The position numbers and the translations under genes were made by a program. A model generated the notes under the pieces. That model saw only the letters and a program-made list of their open reading frames with translations, searched no databases and was not told the DNA's origin. Positions 21,878 through 30,004 of a stretch of DNA of 32,355 bases are shown here, one piece after another. How positions within the stretch are numbered: position 1 is the first letter of the stretch; the number at the start of each line of letters is the position of its first letter. The DNA is from Oscillospiraceae bacterium (GTDB lineage Bacteria > Bacillota > Clostridia > Oscillospirales > Acutalibacteraceae), in contig DPVM01000003.1 in NCBI GenBank assembly GCA_003526845.1, positions 1 to 32,355 on the forward strand, read 5' to 3'.

Positions 21878-23755
21878 TTATTTGACAGTGATTGCCTTTT
21901 TACTGCTCCAAGAACCGTAGCGTGTGCGGCTTTTGCCCGATGCGTCCTTATATGTTTTATATGCACGAACTCTGAAATAATACTTTTTGCCCTTTTTGAG
22001 CGAAGATATTTTTTTGGAAAGCGTTTTTTTGTTGGTGTAGGTGTTTTTAGCTTTTTTCATTGAGCTTGAGGTTGAATATTGCACCTGATAGCCCGATGAA
22101 GCAACCTTTTTCCACTTGACCGTAACTGATTTTTTTGAAGTTGAAAGCGACGAGAGTGTAACTCCTGTCGGGCGTGTTGTAGCAACAAATCCCGAGCTTA
22201 GTCCCGGTGCAATATTGCGGCGGTTGACCCTCTTGTACGGCTTGATTTTGAAGCTGTAGGTTGTAGCCGCCGAGAGTTTCGGCACCTCGTACTGAAGTGT
22301 TGACGGGTTCGAAATTGTTTTAATCCAAGTCCACGCGCCGTTTTTGTATTGATAAATCCAATAGCCTGTGCAACCGCTCTTCGGCTTTGACCATTTGAGC
22401 GTGATTGATGACGCGCTTGTTGCCGCCTCTGTCGGAGCGGACATTGCAGACGGATTAATATAAAAATTGCGCACTACCGACGAGCCGGCATATTTTCCCA
22501 CACCTGTGATTTTGACGCTTGCCAAGCCGGTTGCTTTATTATTTGAATACGAAACGGTGTAATCGGTGCCCTTTTGGAGCGTTTGCGACGATGTTTTAAC
22601 CGTTACGCCCGGTGTAACATTGTTGCCGGTGTATGAATATGACTTTGACGAAACATAGGCAATTGCCGTTGAAAGAACACCCGATGCCGACGGATTATAT
22701 TCCTCGGTTGCAAAATATTTTTCATAATTCGTTTTGAAATATGAGTTGTTGTAATATGTCGGGTCAAGCAAATGCTCATCGTTGCTTGTGTCATAATAGC
22801 GAATACCCTTGTATGTTGTGAGAAACAAATCGTCGCCGTAACTTGAGCTGTCATCCCATGTGCAGTCGACAAAATAGAACTTGCCGTCGAGCTTAACTAT
22901 ATTCCACGCATGACAGCCCTCTGACGGGTCGGACGAAACGAAACGGCAGTCAAATCCGAGTTCCTTTGCAAGTCGATAGAAAGCGAGCGCATAGCCTTGG
23001 CAAACAGCCTTGCCCCTGCAAAAAATTCCGTATGCCGAAAAAGCATATGCATACCTATTGCTCCACTGGAGTGTTACGCTGTTGTTGACAGCCGCATAGT
23101 CATACTGTGCATTGTCGCAAATATAGTTGCGGATTTTTACCATAATATCAAAATCGCTGAGCTTTTTGGTGTCAACGGAGTTTACAAATTTTGCAACCTC
23201 CTTGTCTACCATTTCCTCCTGCGCCTTTGATGCATTATAGTAAAGCTTAAACTTAATGCGATAGCAGTATTTGCCACCGCTCTTATTATATGTAATATCA
23301 TTAACGGAGAATCCGTAAAGATTCCAATAAGCATAGTCGCCGTCGGTTGTTGTTTTTGAAATGCGTGCGTCGCAGGCGTTGAACATTGTGTTTTTGAGCG
23401 TATTTTTAATCTTTGTATCGCCCAACTTGCCGTCTGCAAGATAATATAAGGTAACATTTTCATCTCTGTTATCAATATTAACACGCATTCTGTTATAAAG
23501 CTGATAACCGTCGGAATAATAATATGTTCCTTTGTATTTAACCGATTTTGAATTTTGCAAAACGGTAGGATCTGCCGAATTGCGAAGCTTATGGTCAAAA
23601 TAGGCAGTAAGCACATTGCCGTCGGACGAACTTTGCGACATAAAGTCATAAAGTCCGCCGCCCCGAGTCTGCTCCGACGCATATGCGCCGAACGAAACGG
23701 ACATTGCAGAAAATGCCATAATTACGGATAATACCACACTTAATATTCTTTTCAT
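21878..23755 (-). CDS. Secreted transglutaminase-like protein with Ig-like and fibronectin type III domains
   Basis: The 625-residue exported protein has a signal peptide (1-27). A transglutaminase/protease-like core (about 195-310) has the triad Cys252 in KAVCQGYA, His282 in GCHAWNIV and Asp297 in FVDCTWDD, all intact. An Ig-like module (about 365-435) with GTDYTVSYSNN follows, then two fibronectin type III domains (about 438-530 and 531-625). The last is extremely Lys-rich (pI clearly basic) and could bind anionic wall polymers. The family includes proteases and cross-linking enzymes; the substrate is unknown. ATG 23755 follows GGGGAGGT; the longer frame to 23824 overlaps the upstream gene and lacks a binding site. 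It begins 22 bases after the shikimate-kinase-like gene, so it is probably the end of that operon, an odd mix of functions. Confidence 0.88.
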   Translation of the reverse strand: MKRILSVVLSVIMAFSAMSVSFGAYASEQTRGGGLYDFMSQSSSDGNVLTAYFDHKLRNSADPTVLQNSKSVKYKGTYYYSDGYQLYNRMRVNIDNRDENVTLYYLADGKLGDTKIKNTLKNTMFNACDARISKTTTDGDYAYWNLYGFSVNDITYNKSGGKYCYRIKFKLYYNASKAQEEMVDKEVAKFVNSVDTKKLSDFDIMVKIRNYICDNAQYDYAAVNNSVTLQWSNRYAYAFSAYGIFCRGKAVCQGYALAFYRLAKELGFDCRFVSSDPSEGCHAWNIVKLDGKFYFVDCTWDDSSSYGDDLFLTTYKGIRYYDTSNDEHLLDPTYYNNSYFKTNYEKYFATEEYNPSASGVLSTAIAYVSSKSYSYTGNNVTPGVTVKTSSQTLQKGTDYTVSYSNNKATGLASVKITGVGKYAGSSVVRNFYINPSAMSAPTEAATSASSITLKWSKPKSGCTGYWIYQYKNGAWTWIKTISNPSTLQYEVPKLSAATTYSFKIKPYKRVNRRNIAPGLSSGFVATTRPTGVTLSSLSTSKKSVTVKWKKVASSGYQVQYSTSSSMKKAKNTYTNKKTLSKKISSLKKGKKYYFRVRAYKTYKDASGKSRTRYGSWSSKKAITVK

Positions 23756-23777
23756 AAGAATACCTCCCCAAAAGTAA

Positions 23778-24284
23778 TTATATTTTTGACATAGCCGCCA
23801 TAATTTCGCTGACGGTTTGTTCAACCGTGTTTCTGTCGCAATAAATCACCTTGTCGGCGTATTTATTATAAAGCGGCAGTCTTTCGTTATACATATCAAG
23901 AAGTGACGAGCCGTTTTTAAGCACGATACCCCTTGTTGTAACATTTTTTATTCTTTCGCACATTGTTTCGTAGCTTAGGTGAAGATAAATCACCGTGCCC
24001 ATTGATTTTAAATGCCGCATTGCGCTTTCGGAATAGACAACCGAGCCTCCCGTGGCAATAACCGTTGCATCTATGTTGAGTGAAAGAATTGCATTTTCCT
24101 CCGCCTGCAAAAAATAATCAATACCGTCGTTATCAATTATATCCTGAAGTCTTTTTTTCTCAAGCCCTTGGATAAGCAGGTCAGTATCGTAAAAATTTTT
24201 AAGCAAGCCCTTTGCCGCAAGAACACCGCAGGTCGATTTGCCGCTGCCGGGCATACCTATCAAAATTATATTTGTTTTATCCAT
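23778..24284 (-). CDS. Shikimate kinase-like P-loop kinase
   Basis: Shikimate kinase (AroK) phosphorylates shikimate with ATP in chorismate synthesis. The 168-residue protein has the right length and order: Walker A GMPGSGKST (10-18), DTD (33-35), the IATGGSVVYS block (about 76-85), the lid RGIVLKNG and the ERLPLYNKYAD segment with its Arg. Two positions differ from classical AroK. The substrate Arg of the GExxFR motif is Leu59 (YFLQAEE), and the GGG of the substrate loop is GGS. Annotation as shikimate kinase is therefore likely for databases but the true substrate is open. No other aro gene is nearby. The start overlaps the nth stop (TAATG), so it is translationally coupled to nth, and the transglutaminase gene follows within 25 bases. 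Confidence 0.75.
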   Translation of the reverse strand: MDKTNIILIGMPGSGKSTCGVLAAKGLLKNFYDTDLLIQGLEKKRLQDIIDNDGIDYFLQAEENAILSLNIDATVIATGGSVVYSESAMRHLKSMGTVIYLHLSYETMCERIKNVTTRGIVLKNGSSLLDMYNERLPLYNKYADKVIYCDRNTVEQTVSEIMAAMSKI

Positions 24285-24916
24285 TATTTAACTCCCGTTT
24301 TTTTGCAAATTTCCGTCATAGGGCAAATATCGCATTTCGGCTTTCTTGCAGGGCAAACATCTCTGCCGAAAAGCACTATTCTGTGGCAAAAATCGCTGCC
24401 CTCCTCGCTCGGAATGATTTTTTTGAGCGCAAGTTCTATCTTGTAAGGGTCCTTTTCACTGACAAGACCGAGCCTGTTTGAAATGCGAATCATATGCGTG
24501 TCGACAACGATTGACTCCTTGCCGTAAACATCGCCGACAATAAGATTTGCCGTTTTTCTGCCGACGCCGGGAAGAGTCACCAAATCGTCGATATTATCGG
24601 GCACTTTGCCGCCGAACTCGTCGCGTATTTTTTGCGCCATTCCGATTATGGACAACGCCTTGTTTTTATAAAATCCGCACGACTTGATGATATTTTCAAC
24701 ATCCGCAACATCTGCCGAGGCATAATCGTCGAGCGTTTTGTATTTTGCAAACAACGCAGGGGTGACAAGATTGACGCGTGCATCGGTGCATTGCGCCGAA
24801 AGGCGAACGGCAACCAAAAGCTCAAACGGATTTGAAGCGTTGAGCGAGCACAGCGCGTCGGGATAGCGCTGTTTCAATATTTCAACAGCCGCAAGGGCTC
24901 TTTGTTTTTTAGTCAT
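24284..24916 (-). CDS. nth: Endonuclease III
   Basis: Nth is a bifunctional DNA glycosylase/AP lyase that removes oxidised pyrimidines in base excision repair. The 210-residue protein has the helix-hairpin-helix TLPGVGRKTANL with catalytic Lys121, the catalytic Asp139 in VVDTHMIR, and the C-terminal iron-sulfur loop Cys188-x6-Cys195-x2-Cys198-x5-Cys204. Everything needed for activity is present and the length is typical. It is followed with a one-base overlap by the shikimate-kinase-like gene and starts 12 bases after rarA, so rarA-nth-kinase form a tight operon combining two DNA maintenance genes. Confidence 0.97.
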   Translation of the reverse strand: MTKKQRALAAVEILKQRYPDALCSLNASNPFELLVAVRLSAQCTDARVNLVTPALFAKYKTLDDYASADVADVENIIKSCGFYKNKALSIIGMAQKIRDEFGGKVPDNIDDLVTLPGVGRKTANLIVGDVYGKESIVVDTHMIRISNRLGLVSEKDPYKIELALKKIIPSEEGSDFCHRIVLFGRDVCPARKPKCDICPMTEICKKTGVK

Positions 24917-24928
24917 ATGTAATCCTGT

Positions 24929-26197
24929 TTATTTTCTGTTTTTTATCTTATCCCAATAAGCTTTGCTTGCCTGCTCGTTCTTATTCGGTCCGAACTCATA
25001 ATAATGCGCGTTTTTAATCGCGTCGGGCAGGTATTGCTGATATGTCCAATGATTGGGATAATCGTGTGGATAAATATAGTGCTGGCCCTTAACTTCGGCA
25101 TCGTCGCCGTCATAATGCTTGTTTTGGAGCTGACGCGGAATAGGTCCGAACTTGCCCGCCTTGACATCAGCCATTGCGGCGCCTATTGCCGCATCGCCGC
25201 TGTTTGATTTTGGGCTTGTCGCAACAAGTATAACGGCGTCGGCAAGGGGTATTCTCGCCTCGGGCAAACCGACCATTTGAGCCGCATCGACAGCCGCCTT
25301 AACAATCGGAATTATCTGCGGATAGGCAAGCCCGACATCCTCGCAGGCGCAGACCATAAGCCGTCTGCACGCGCTCGGCAAATCGCCCGCCTCAAGGAGT
25401 CTGGCAAGATAGTGAAGTGCAGCGTCAGGGTCGGAACCGCGCATACTTTTTTGATAAGCCGAAACAATATCGTAATGCTCGTCGCCGTCTCTGTCATATC
25501 GCAGGGCTGATTTTTGCGTAAGCTCGCGTGCCGTTTCGGGTGTGATAATCTTTTTTCCGTCGGCAAGGCGTGTTGCAAGATAGCAATTTTCAACGCTGTT
25601 GAGTGCCTTGCGCACATCGCCGCCGCAACCCGATGCAATCAAGCCGCAAACCTCATCGGGAACATCAATTTCGACCTTATTTTCATCGGCAAGAATGTCA
25701 AATCCGCGTTTAACGGCAGGAATAATATCGTCGGTTTCTATGCTTTTAAACTCAAAAACGGTCGAGCGCGAAAGAATTGCGCTGTAAACATAAAAATAAG
25801 GATTTTCCGTTGTGGAGGCAATAAGCGTGATTTTTCCGTTTTCTATATATTCCAAAAGGCTTTGCTGTTGGCGCTTGTTGAAATACTGAATCTCGTCAAG
25901 ATAGAGCAAAATGCCGTTCGGCGCGGTAAAGGTATCAATTTCTGCAACAATGTCGCGTATATCCTGCGTGGAGGCGCTTGTGCCGTTTAGTTTGCGCAGG
26001 GCACGGTTCGTTTTGCCGGCAATTATCGACGCAACCGTTGTTTTTCCGACACCCGAAGGTCCGTAGAAAATGAGATTCGGCACTTCGCCGTTTTCTATCA
26101 TATTATAAAGCGGCTTGCCGGGGGATAGCAAATGCCTTTGACCGACAACCTCGCTAAGCTCGGTCGGTCTGATTCTGTCCGCAAGCGGTTTGTTCAA
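24929..26197 (-). CDS. rarA: Replication-associated recombination protein A (RarA/MgsA AAA ATPase)
   Basis: RarA is a clamp-loader-like AAA+ ATPase that acts at stalled replication forks. The 422-residue protein shows PLADRIRPTELSEVVGQ at the start, Walker A GPSGVGKTT (about 46-54), Walker B LLYLDEIQ, the sensor TTENPYF, and the C-terminal MgsA region with MVCACEDVGLAYP and HYIYPHDYPNHW. All are family hallmarks. The start codon is TTG at 26197, supported by AGGGGG about eight bases upstream and by the family N-terminus; no ATG is available nearby. It follows queH by 19 bases and precedes nth by 12, within a run of minus-strand genes without terminators. Confidence 0.96.
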   Translation of the reverse strand: MNKPLADRIRPTELSEVVGQRHLLSPGKPLYNMIENGEVPNLIFYGPSGVGKTTVASIIAGKTNRALRKLNGTSASTQDIRDIVAEIDTFTAPNGILLYLDEIQYFNKRQQQSLLEYIENGKITLIASTTENPYFYVYSAILSRSTVFEFKSIETDDIIPAVKRGFDILADENKVEIDVPDEVCGLIASGCGGDVRKALNSVENCYLATRLADGKKIITPETARELTQKSALRYDRDGDEHYDIVSAYQKSMRGSDPDAALHYLARLLEAGDLPSACRRLMVCACEDVGLAYPQIIPIVKAAVDAAQMVGLPEARIPLADAVILVATSPKSNSGDAAIGAAMADVKAGKFGPIPRQLQNKHYDGDDAEVKGQHYIYPHDYPNHWTYQQYLPDAIKNAHYYEFGPNKNEQASKAYWDKIKNRK

Positions 26198-26216
26198 TTT
26201 TATTCCCCCTTAATCA

Positions 26217-26825
26217 TCAATTTTGTGATTTTGAAAAGACGCAGCCGCAGAAATTTTGCCTGTAAAGGTCATATTCTCTGCTCAATTCGATTGAGCGTTT
26301 GTAGCCCTCACGCTTTTTAAAATCCGACGGCAACCATTTAACGCCGTATTTTTCGGCAACATCAAAGCCGATTTCGTTTATTTTTTGGGAATTTTTGAGC
26401 GGAGAGATTGAAAGCGTTGTGCAAAAATAATCAAATCCGTTTTGCTTTGCAAGCTCCGCTGTTTTTTCAAGCCTCATTCTGTAGCAACGAAAACAACGCT
26501 CACCGCCCTCGGGCACTGATTCATAACCGCGCGCAATATTCAAAAATTCATCGTAATTATAGTCGCCGCAAATGAGCGAAATTTTATTTTCCGACGGCAG
26601 AGTTTCGATAAGCCGCTTTTGCTCGGCAAATCGCTTGTCGAACTCCGCTTTCGGCGAAATATTTGGGTTGAAATAGAACACTGTGATTGAAAAATACCTT
26701 GAAAGATATTCGAGCGTGTAGCTTGAGCACGGCGCACAACAGCTGTGTAAAAGCAATGTAGGCACAGTGCCGTTCAAAGACTCAATCACACTGTCCGTTT
26801 CCTTTTGATAATTGATTTTGTTCAT
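26217..26825 (-). CDS. queH: Epoxyqueuosine reductase QueH
   Basis: QueH reduces epoxyqueuosine to queuosine in the wobble base of certain tRNAs, replacing the unrelated QueG. The 202-residue protein has the metal/cluster cysteine motifs HSCCAPCSS near the N-terminus, ERCFRCYRMRL in the middle and NFCGCVFS at the end, with the connecting FNPNISP and TTLSISPLKN blocks. The length is normal. It sits between an M23 peptidase gene and rarA in one direction. There is no recognisable ribosome binding site in the 18 bases between the upstream stop and ATG 26825 (the sequence is A/T only apart from a CG), which suggests weak or coupled translation. Confidence 0.95.
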   Translation of the reverse strand: MNKINYQKETDSVIESLNGTVPTLLLHSCCAPCSSYTLEYLSRYFSITVFYFNPNISPKAEFDKRFAEQKRLIETLPSENKISLICGDYNYDEFLNIARGYESVPEGGERCFRCYRMRLEKTAELAKQNGFDYFCTTLSISPLKNSQKINEIGFDVAEKYGVKWLPSDFKKREGYKRSIELSREYDLYRQNFCGCVFSKSQN

Positions 26826-26843
26826 AAAATATATCGAATAATA

Positions 26844-28268
26844 TTATTTTGCAAGATAATTTTTAGGGTTGACCTTTGAGCCGTTAACAATCATTTCAAA
26901 ATGGCAGTGCGGACCGGTTGAGTTGCCGGTTGAACCGCTTCGTGCAATAGTTTGGCCCTTTTTAACGGTTTGACCCGGGCTGACAAGAATTGACGAATTG
27001 TGCGCATAAAGCGTAACGATTTTTCTTCCGCGCGAATCGGTGCCGTGGTAAACCATAATATAATAACCGTATGAATAATTAAGCCGCTTAACAGTGATGA
27101 CAATACCCTTTTGTGCGGCAACGATTTTTGAGCCTTTCGGGCAAGGGAAATCAATGCCGGTGTGCGCCTTGCCGTTTCTGTAATGACCGAAATTTTGCGA
27201 AACCGCATAATGCGACGGCGCAGGATATGTCAAATTGAGCACCGCATCACTGCGGCTGTAAAGCTCGCTTTTATCGCTTGATGAGCTTGATGGCTTATAA
27301 TCTTTATTCGAGGTGTCGACTGTTGTTATCTCCTCGGGTGATTTAAGCCCGCCAAGCAAATCGGCGATTTCCTTATCAACTTTGTCGATAAGCGCCTGGT
27401 CCTCATTTCTGTACTCGGTATACATTTGAGTTTGCTCGGTATATTTTGCAAGCAGAGCGTCACTTTCAGCCCTCTCCTCGGAGAGAGTAACCTTTTTCTT
27501 TGCAATTTCAGCCTGATTGCTTTCAATTGTTTTTTGTTGCTTGTCATAGTCGGCTTTTTTCGCGTCAAGCTTTGACTTTGCATCGTTAACCTGCTGCTTT
27601 TTCTCGTTAAGTCCGTCCTGCTGAGTCAAAATTTCTTTCATCTTTGAGTCAACCTCACGCATAAGGTCGGCGTCGCTTTTTGAAACTGCTTTGACCATTT
27701 CGTAGCGGCTTAAAAACTGTGAAATATCGTTTGATGTGAGCAACGCCTCCACAAAACTTTGGTTACCGCTGACATACATTGCCTTGAGGCGCATACAATA
27801 CATATCATATGTAGTCTGGAAATCGTCCTGAAGCTTATCAAACTTCTTTTGATAAACCGAAAAATCCTTTTCGAGTTTGTCAAGCTCCTTTTGAAGAGGG
27901 TCGATTTGCTTTTTCAGCTCATCTGCCTTCTTCTGAGCCGTCGCAATTTGGTTGTCAAGGACTGTAAGTTCCTCGTTCATATAGCCGATTTTTTCGTCGA
28001 GCGCATCTATGTATTCCTCGGTTTCCTTAGCGTCACCCGAGAATGATTTTAGTTTCTTTTCGCTTTGAGCAAGCTTTTTTTCAAGCTCACTGCGTTGCTG
28101 TTCAAGCGTTTTTTGCGCCTGCTCGGTGCTTACGGCGGTTGTTGTTTCGCCCGCCGTGGTAGTTTCCTTTTTTTCGTCTTCGGCATAAGCGGAAAACGAA
28201 AACGCAGTGCAAATAACAATAACCGACATCAATAATGCCAAAGCTTTTTTGAAATTTTTAAATTTCAA
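26844..28268 (-). CDS. EnvC/NlpD-like M23 peptidase with coiled coil (paralogue 1)
   Basis: The 474-residue exported protein has a signal peptide (1-29) and a long coiled coil (about 50-310) rich in Lys/Glu/Gln/Leu. A short Ser/Asp linker leads to a LytM/M23 domain (about 350-474). The Zn ligands are visible: HTGID with His369 and Asp373, and GPHCHFE with His454 and His456; His423 in LYAHNSS is also conserved. It is therefore predicted to be an active peptidoglycan endopeptidase, unlike EnvC-type regulators that lack ligands. The coiled coil suggests control by a membrane partner such as FtsEX, which is not in the window. The start is TTG 28268 preceded by GAGGT. The next gene upstream is a close paralogue, so the pair arose by tandem duplication. 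queH follows within 20 bases. Confidence 0.92.
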   Translation of the reverse strand: MKFKNFKKALALLMSVIVICTAFSFSAYAEDEKKETTTAGETTTAVSTEQAQKTLEQQRSELEKKLAQSEKKLKSFSGDAKETEEYIDALDEKIGYMNEELTVLDNQIATAQKKADELKKQIDPLQKELDKLEKDFSVYQKKFDKLQDDFQTTYDMYCMRLKAMYVSGNQSFVEALLTSNDISQFLSRYEMVKAVSKSDADLMREVDSKMKEILTQQDGLNEKKQQVNDAKSKLDAKKADYDKQQKTIESNQAEIAKKKVTLSEERAESDALLAKYTEQTQMYTEYRNEDQALIDKVDKEIADLLGGLKSPEEITTVDTSNKDYKPSSSSSDKSELYSRSDAVLNLTYPAPSHYAVSQNFGHYRNGKAHTGIDFPCPKGSKIVAAQKGIVITVKRLNYSYGYYIMVYHGTDSRGRKIVTLYAHNSSILVSPGQTVKKGQTIARSGSTGNSTGPHCHFEMIVNGSKVNPKNYLAK

Positions 28269-28362
28269 GTGTAGGACCTCTTTTTGTGGAATTAATAATT
28301 AAAAGTGTGAAAAATCAATCGCTTTTTCTTTGCCGATTTTTCGCAGGTGTTACGATAATGCG

Positions 28363-29808
28363 TTAAGGCAAATATCTTGCCGGGTTTACCGCATGCGATT
28401 GACTTGAGCCGCCGATACGAAGCTCAAAATGGCAGTGCGGACCGGTTGAATTGCCCGTTGTGCCGCTGTATGCGATTTGCTGGCCCTTTGAAACATGCTG
28501 TCCCTCGGACACGATAATATCGTTATTATGTGCATAAAGCGTATAGGCAATTTTGCCGTCTTTTGTCGTTTTATCGTGACGAATAACTATATAGTGACCG
28601 TAACTGCGTTCAAGCAGTTTGACGAGAATTACCGTTCCCGATTCTGCGGCAACGATTTTTTGATTCTCGTGACCGTACGTTGAAAAATCGCATCCCGAAT
28701 GGCCCGAATATGCGCCGAATGCACATGTGATTTTTGTATAGCGTGGACACGGATAAGTCAGGCTTAAATACTTCGATGACGGAGCAGTTGTTGTTTTTTT
28801 GGTTGTTGTTGTATGTTTTTTCGTCGTAGTATGCTTTTTCGTTGTAGTATGCTTTGTCGTTGTAGTATGCTTTTTTGTTGTAGTCGGCTTTTGTGTGGTG
28901 GATTTTTTCGTTGTGGTTGTCGTCGTTGTCGGCTTGATGGGATATTTTTTATCTGCCTCGGCGATATCGGCGTCGATTTCGTCAAGTTCCTTTTGTGTAA
29001 TATCCCTAAACTCGCCGAATTCTTTCGATTTTGAATCAAGGTCGATAAGAAGGGCGTTTGCCTCCTTTTGCTGCGTCTTGATCTCTTTATCCTGACCCTC
29101 AAGGCTCTCCTGCTTTTTGAGCAAATCCACCTTTTCCGTTTTAAGACTCGCCTTGTCGCCGTTCAATTTTTTGACCGACGCATCAAGTTTCGTTTGCTTT
29201 TCTTTAAGCAAATTTGATGTTGAAATGATTTGGTCGCACTGTGTCTTTACTTCCTTCATGAGCGCACCGTCGCACTTTGAAACAGAAGCAATCATTTCAT
29301 ATCGTGTAAAAAGCTGTGCAAGCCCGTCGCTTGAAAGCAAAAATGACAATGTGCCCGTGCCGTTTCCGCTGATATACAGCGCGCGCATACGCTGACAAAA
29401 TTCGTCATAAGTGTCCTCAAAATCCTTGTTGAGCTTGTCTATTTTCTTTTTTGCATAGTCGATTTGAATATTGATATTGCCGATTTCCATATTGCTCGTG
29501 TCAATGCTTTTTTCAAGCGAATCGACCTTATTTTCAATATCGGAAATTTCGGTTTTGGTCAAATTGTATTGCTCGTTGAGATAGCCGATTTTTTCGTCAA
29601 GCACTGCAAGGTATTCCTTTGTTTCCTTGCTTTCGCTGTTTAAAGAGTTGATTTTTTTATCAATATCGGCAAGCTTTTTTTGAAGGTCGGCACGCTCTGT
29701 GCTCAATGAAGATTTTTGTGATGCGGCATCGGCAGTGTAAGGCATACTTGTTGTCGCAAAAGAAAAAATCATTAAAAACAAAATGCAAAGCTTTGAAAAC
29801 CTTTTCAC
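28363..29808 (-). CDS. EnvC/NlpD-like M23 peptidase with coiled coil and Thr/Lys/His linker (paralogue 2)
   Basis: The 481-residue secreted protein has the same plan as its neighbour: signal peptide (1-28), coiled coil (about 33-290), linker, and M23 domain (about 350-481) with His370 and Asp374 in GHSGCDF, His427 in LYAHNND, and His458/His460 in GPHCHFE. The two paralogues share long stretches such as YLNEQY/YMNEEL and TYDEFCQRMRALYISGNG-like segments. The linker (about 293-345) differs strongly, consisting of Thr runs with repeated KKHTTT units. It starts at GTG 29808 with AAAGGGGGAAG in front and has its own promoter. It probably begins the long minus-strand operon that continues through queH and rarA, since only a weak inverted repeat (28309-28342) separates it from the next gene. 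Confidence 0.92.
   Translation of the reverse strand: MKRFSKLCILFLMIFSFATTSMPYTADAASQKSSLSTERADLQKKLADIDKKINSLNSESKETKEYLAVLDEKIGYLNEQYNLTKTEISDIENKVDSLEKSIDTSNMEIGNINIQIDYAKKKIDKLNKDFEDTYDEFCQRMRALYISGNGTGTLSFLLSSDGLAQLFTRYEMIASVSKCDGALMKEVKTQCDQIISTSNLLKEKQTKLDASVKKLNGDKASLKTEKVDLLKKQESLEGQDKEIKTQQKEANALLIDLDSKSKEFGEFRDITQKELDEIDADIAEADKKYPIKPTTTTTTTKKSTTQKPTTTKKHTTTTKHTTTKKHTTTKKHTTTTKKTTTAPSSKYLSLTYPCPRYTKITCAFGAYSGHSGCDFSTYGHENQKIVAAESGTVILVKLLERSYGHYIVIRHDKTTKDGKIAYTLYAHNNDIIVSEGQHVSKGQQIAYSGTTGNSTGPHCHFELRIGGSSQSHAVNPARYLP
28774..28932 (-). repeat. Low-complexity coding repeat (Thr/Lys/His linker)
   Basis: Short units around GTAGTATGC with GTTGT and TTTTT runs recur every 15-18 bases (clearest at 28805-28885). 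They encode repeated KKHTTT peptides in the second M23 peptidase. The units vary at third positions, so the repeat is not a recent perfect expansion. Confidence 0.75.
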
Positions 29809-29848
29809 AAAAACTTCCCCCTTTTAGAAATACTTTCAGTTATATTTA

Positions 29849-29877
29849 ATTGTAACATATTTATTATTATAAGTAAA
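29849..29877 (-). promoter_or_regulatory. Promoter of the M23 peptidase operon
   Basis: On the minus strand TTTACT (29872-29877) and TACAAT (29849-29854) are 17 bases apart, about 40 bases before GTG 29808. Confidence 0.6.
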
Positions 29878-29910
29878 ATAAAATTTATTACCAAATTTTA
29901 AATTTTGCAT

Positions 29911-29950
29911 AAAAAGCGGCTCCCACACGATGCATTATCGTGCGGGAGCC
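29911..29950 (-). terminator. cysK terminator
   Basis: A 14-base stem (29918-29931 with 29937-29950) with a five-base loop is followed on the minus strand by five T. Its one imperfect position is A-C on the plus strand but G-U on the minus strand, which fits its use by cysK. Confidence 0.92.
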
Positions 29951-30004
29951 TGAGGAATTATGTTGTTTGTATATTATTTAAGTATTTTGATTGCCCTCAA
30001 ACGA

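Noticed and set aside
28309..28342. Terminator between the two M23 peptidase genes (GAAAAATC/GATTTTTC)
   Set aside because: The stem is eight AT-rich pairs with an 18-base loop and no clean T-tract; probably too weak to separate the genes.
28774..28932. CRISPR-like periodic repeat
   Set aside because: The period is 15-18 bases without spacers and it codes in frame for a Thr/Lys/His linker.
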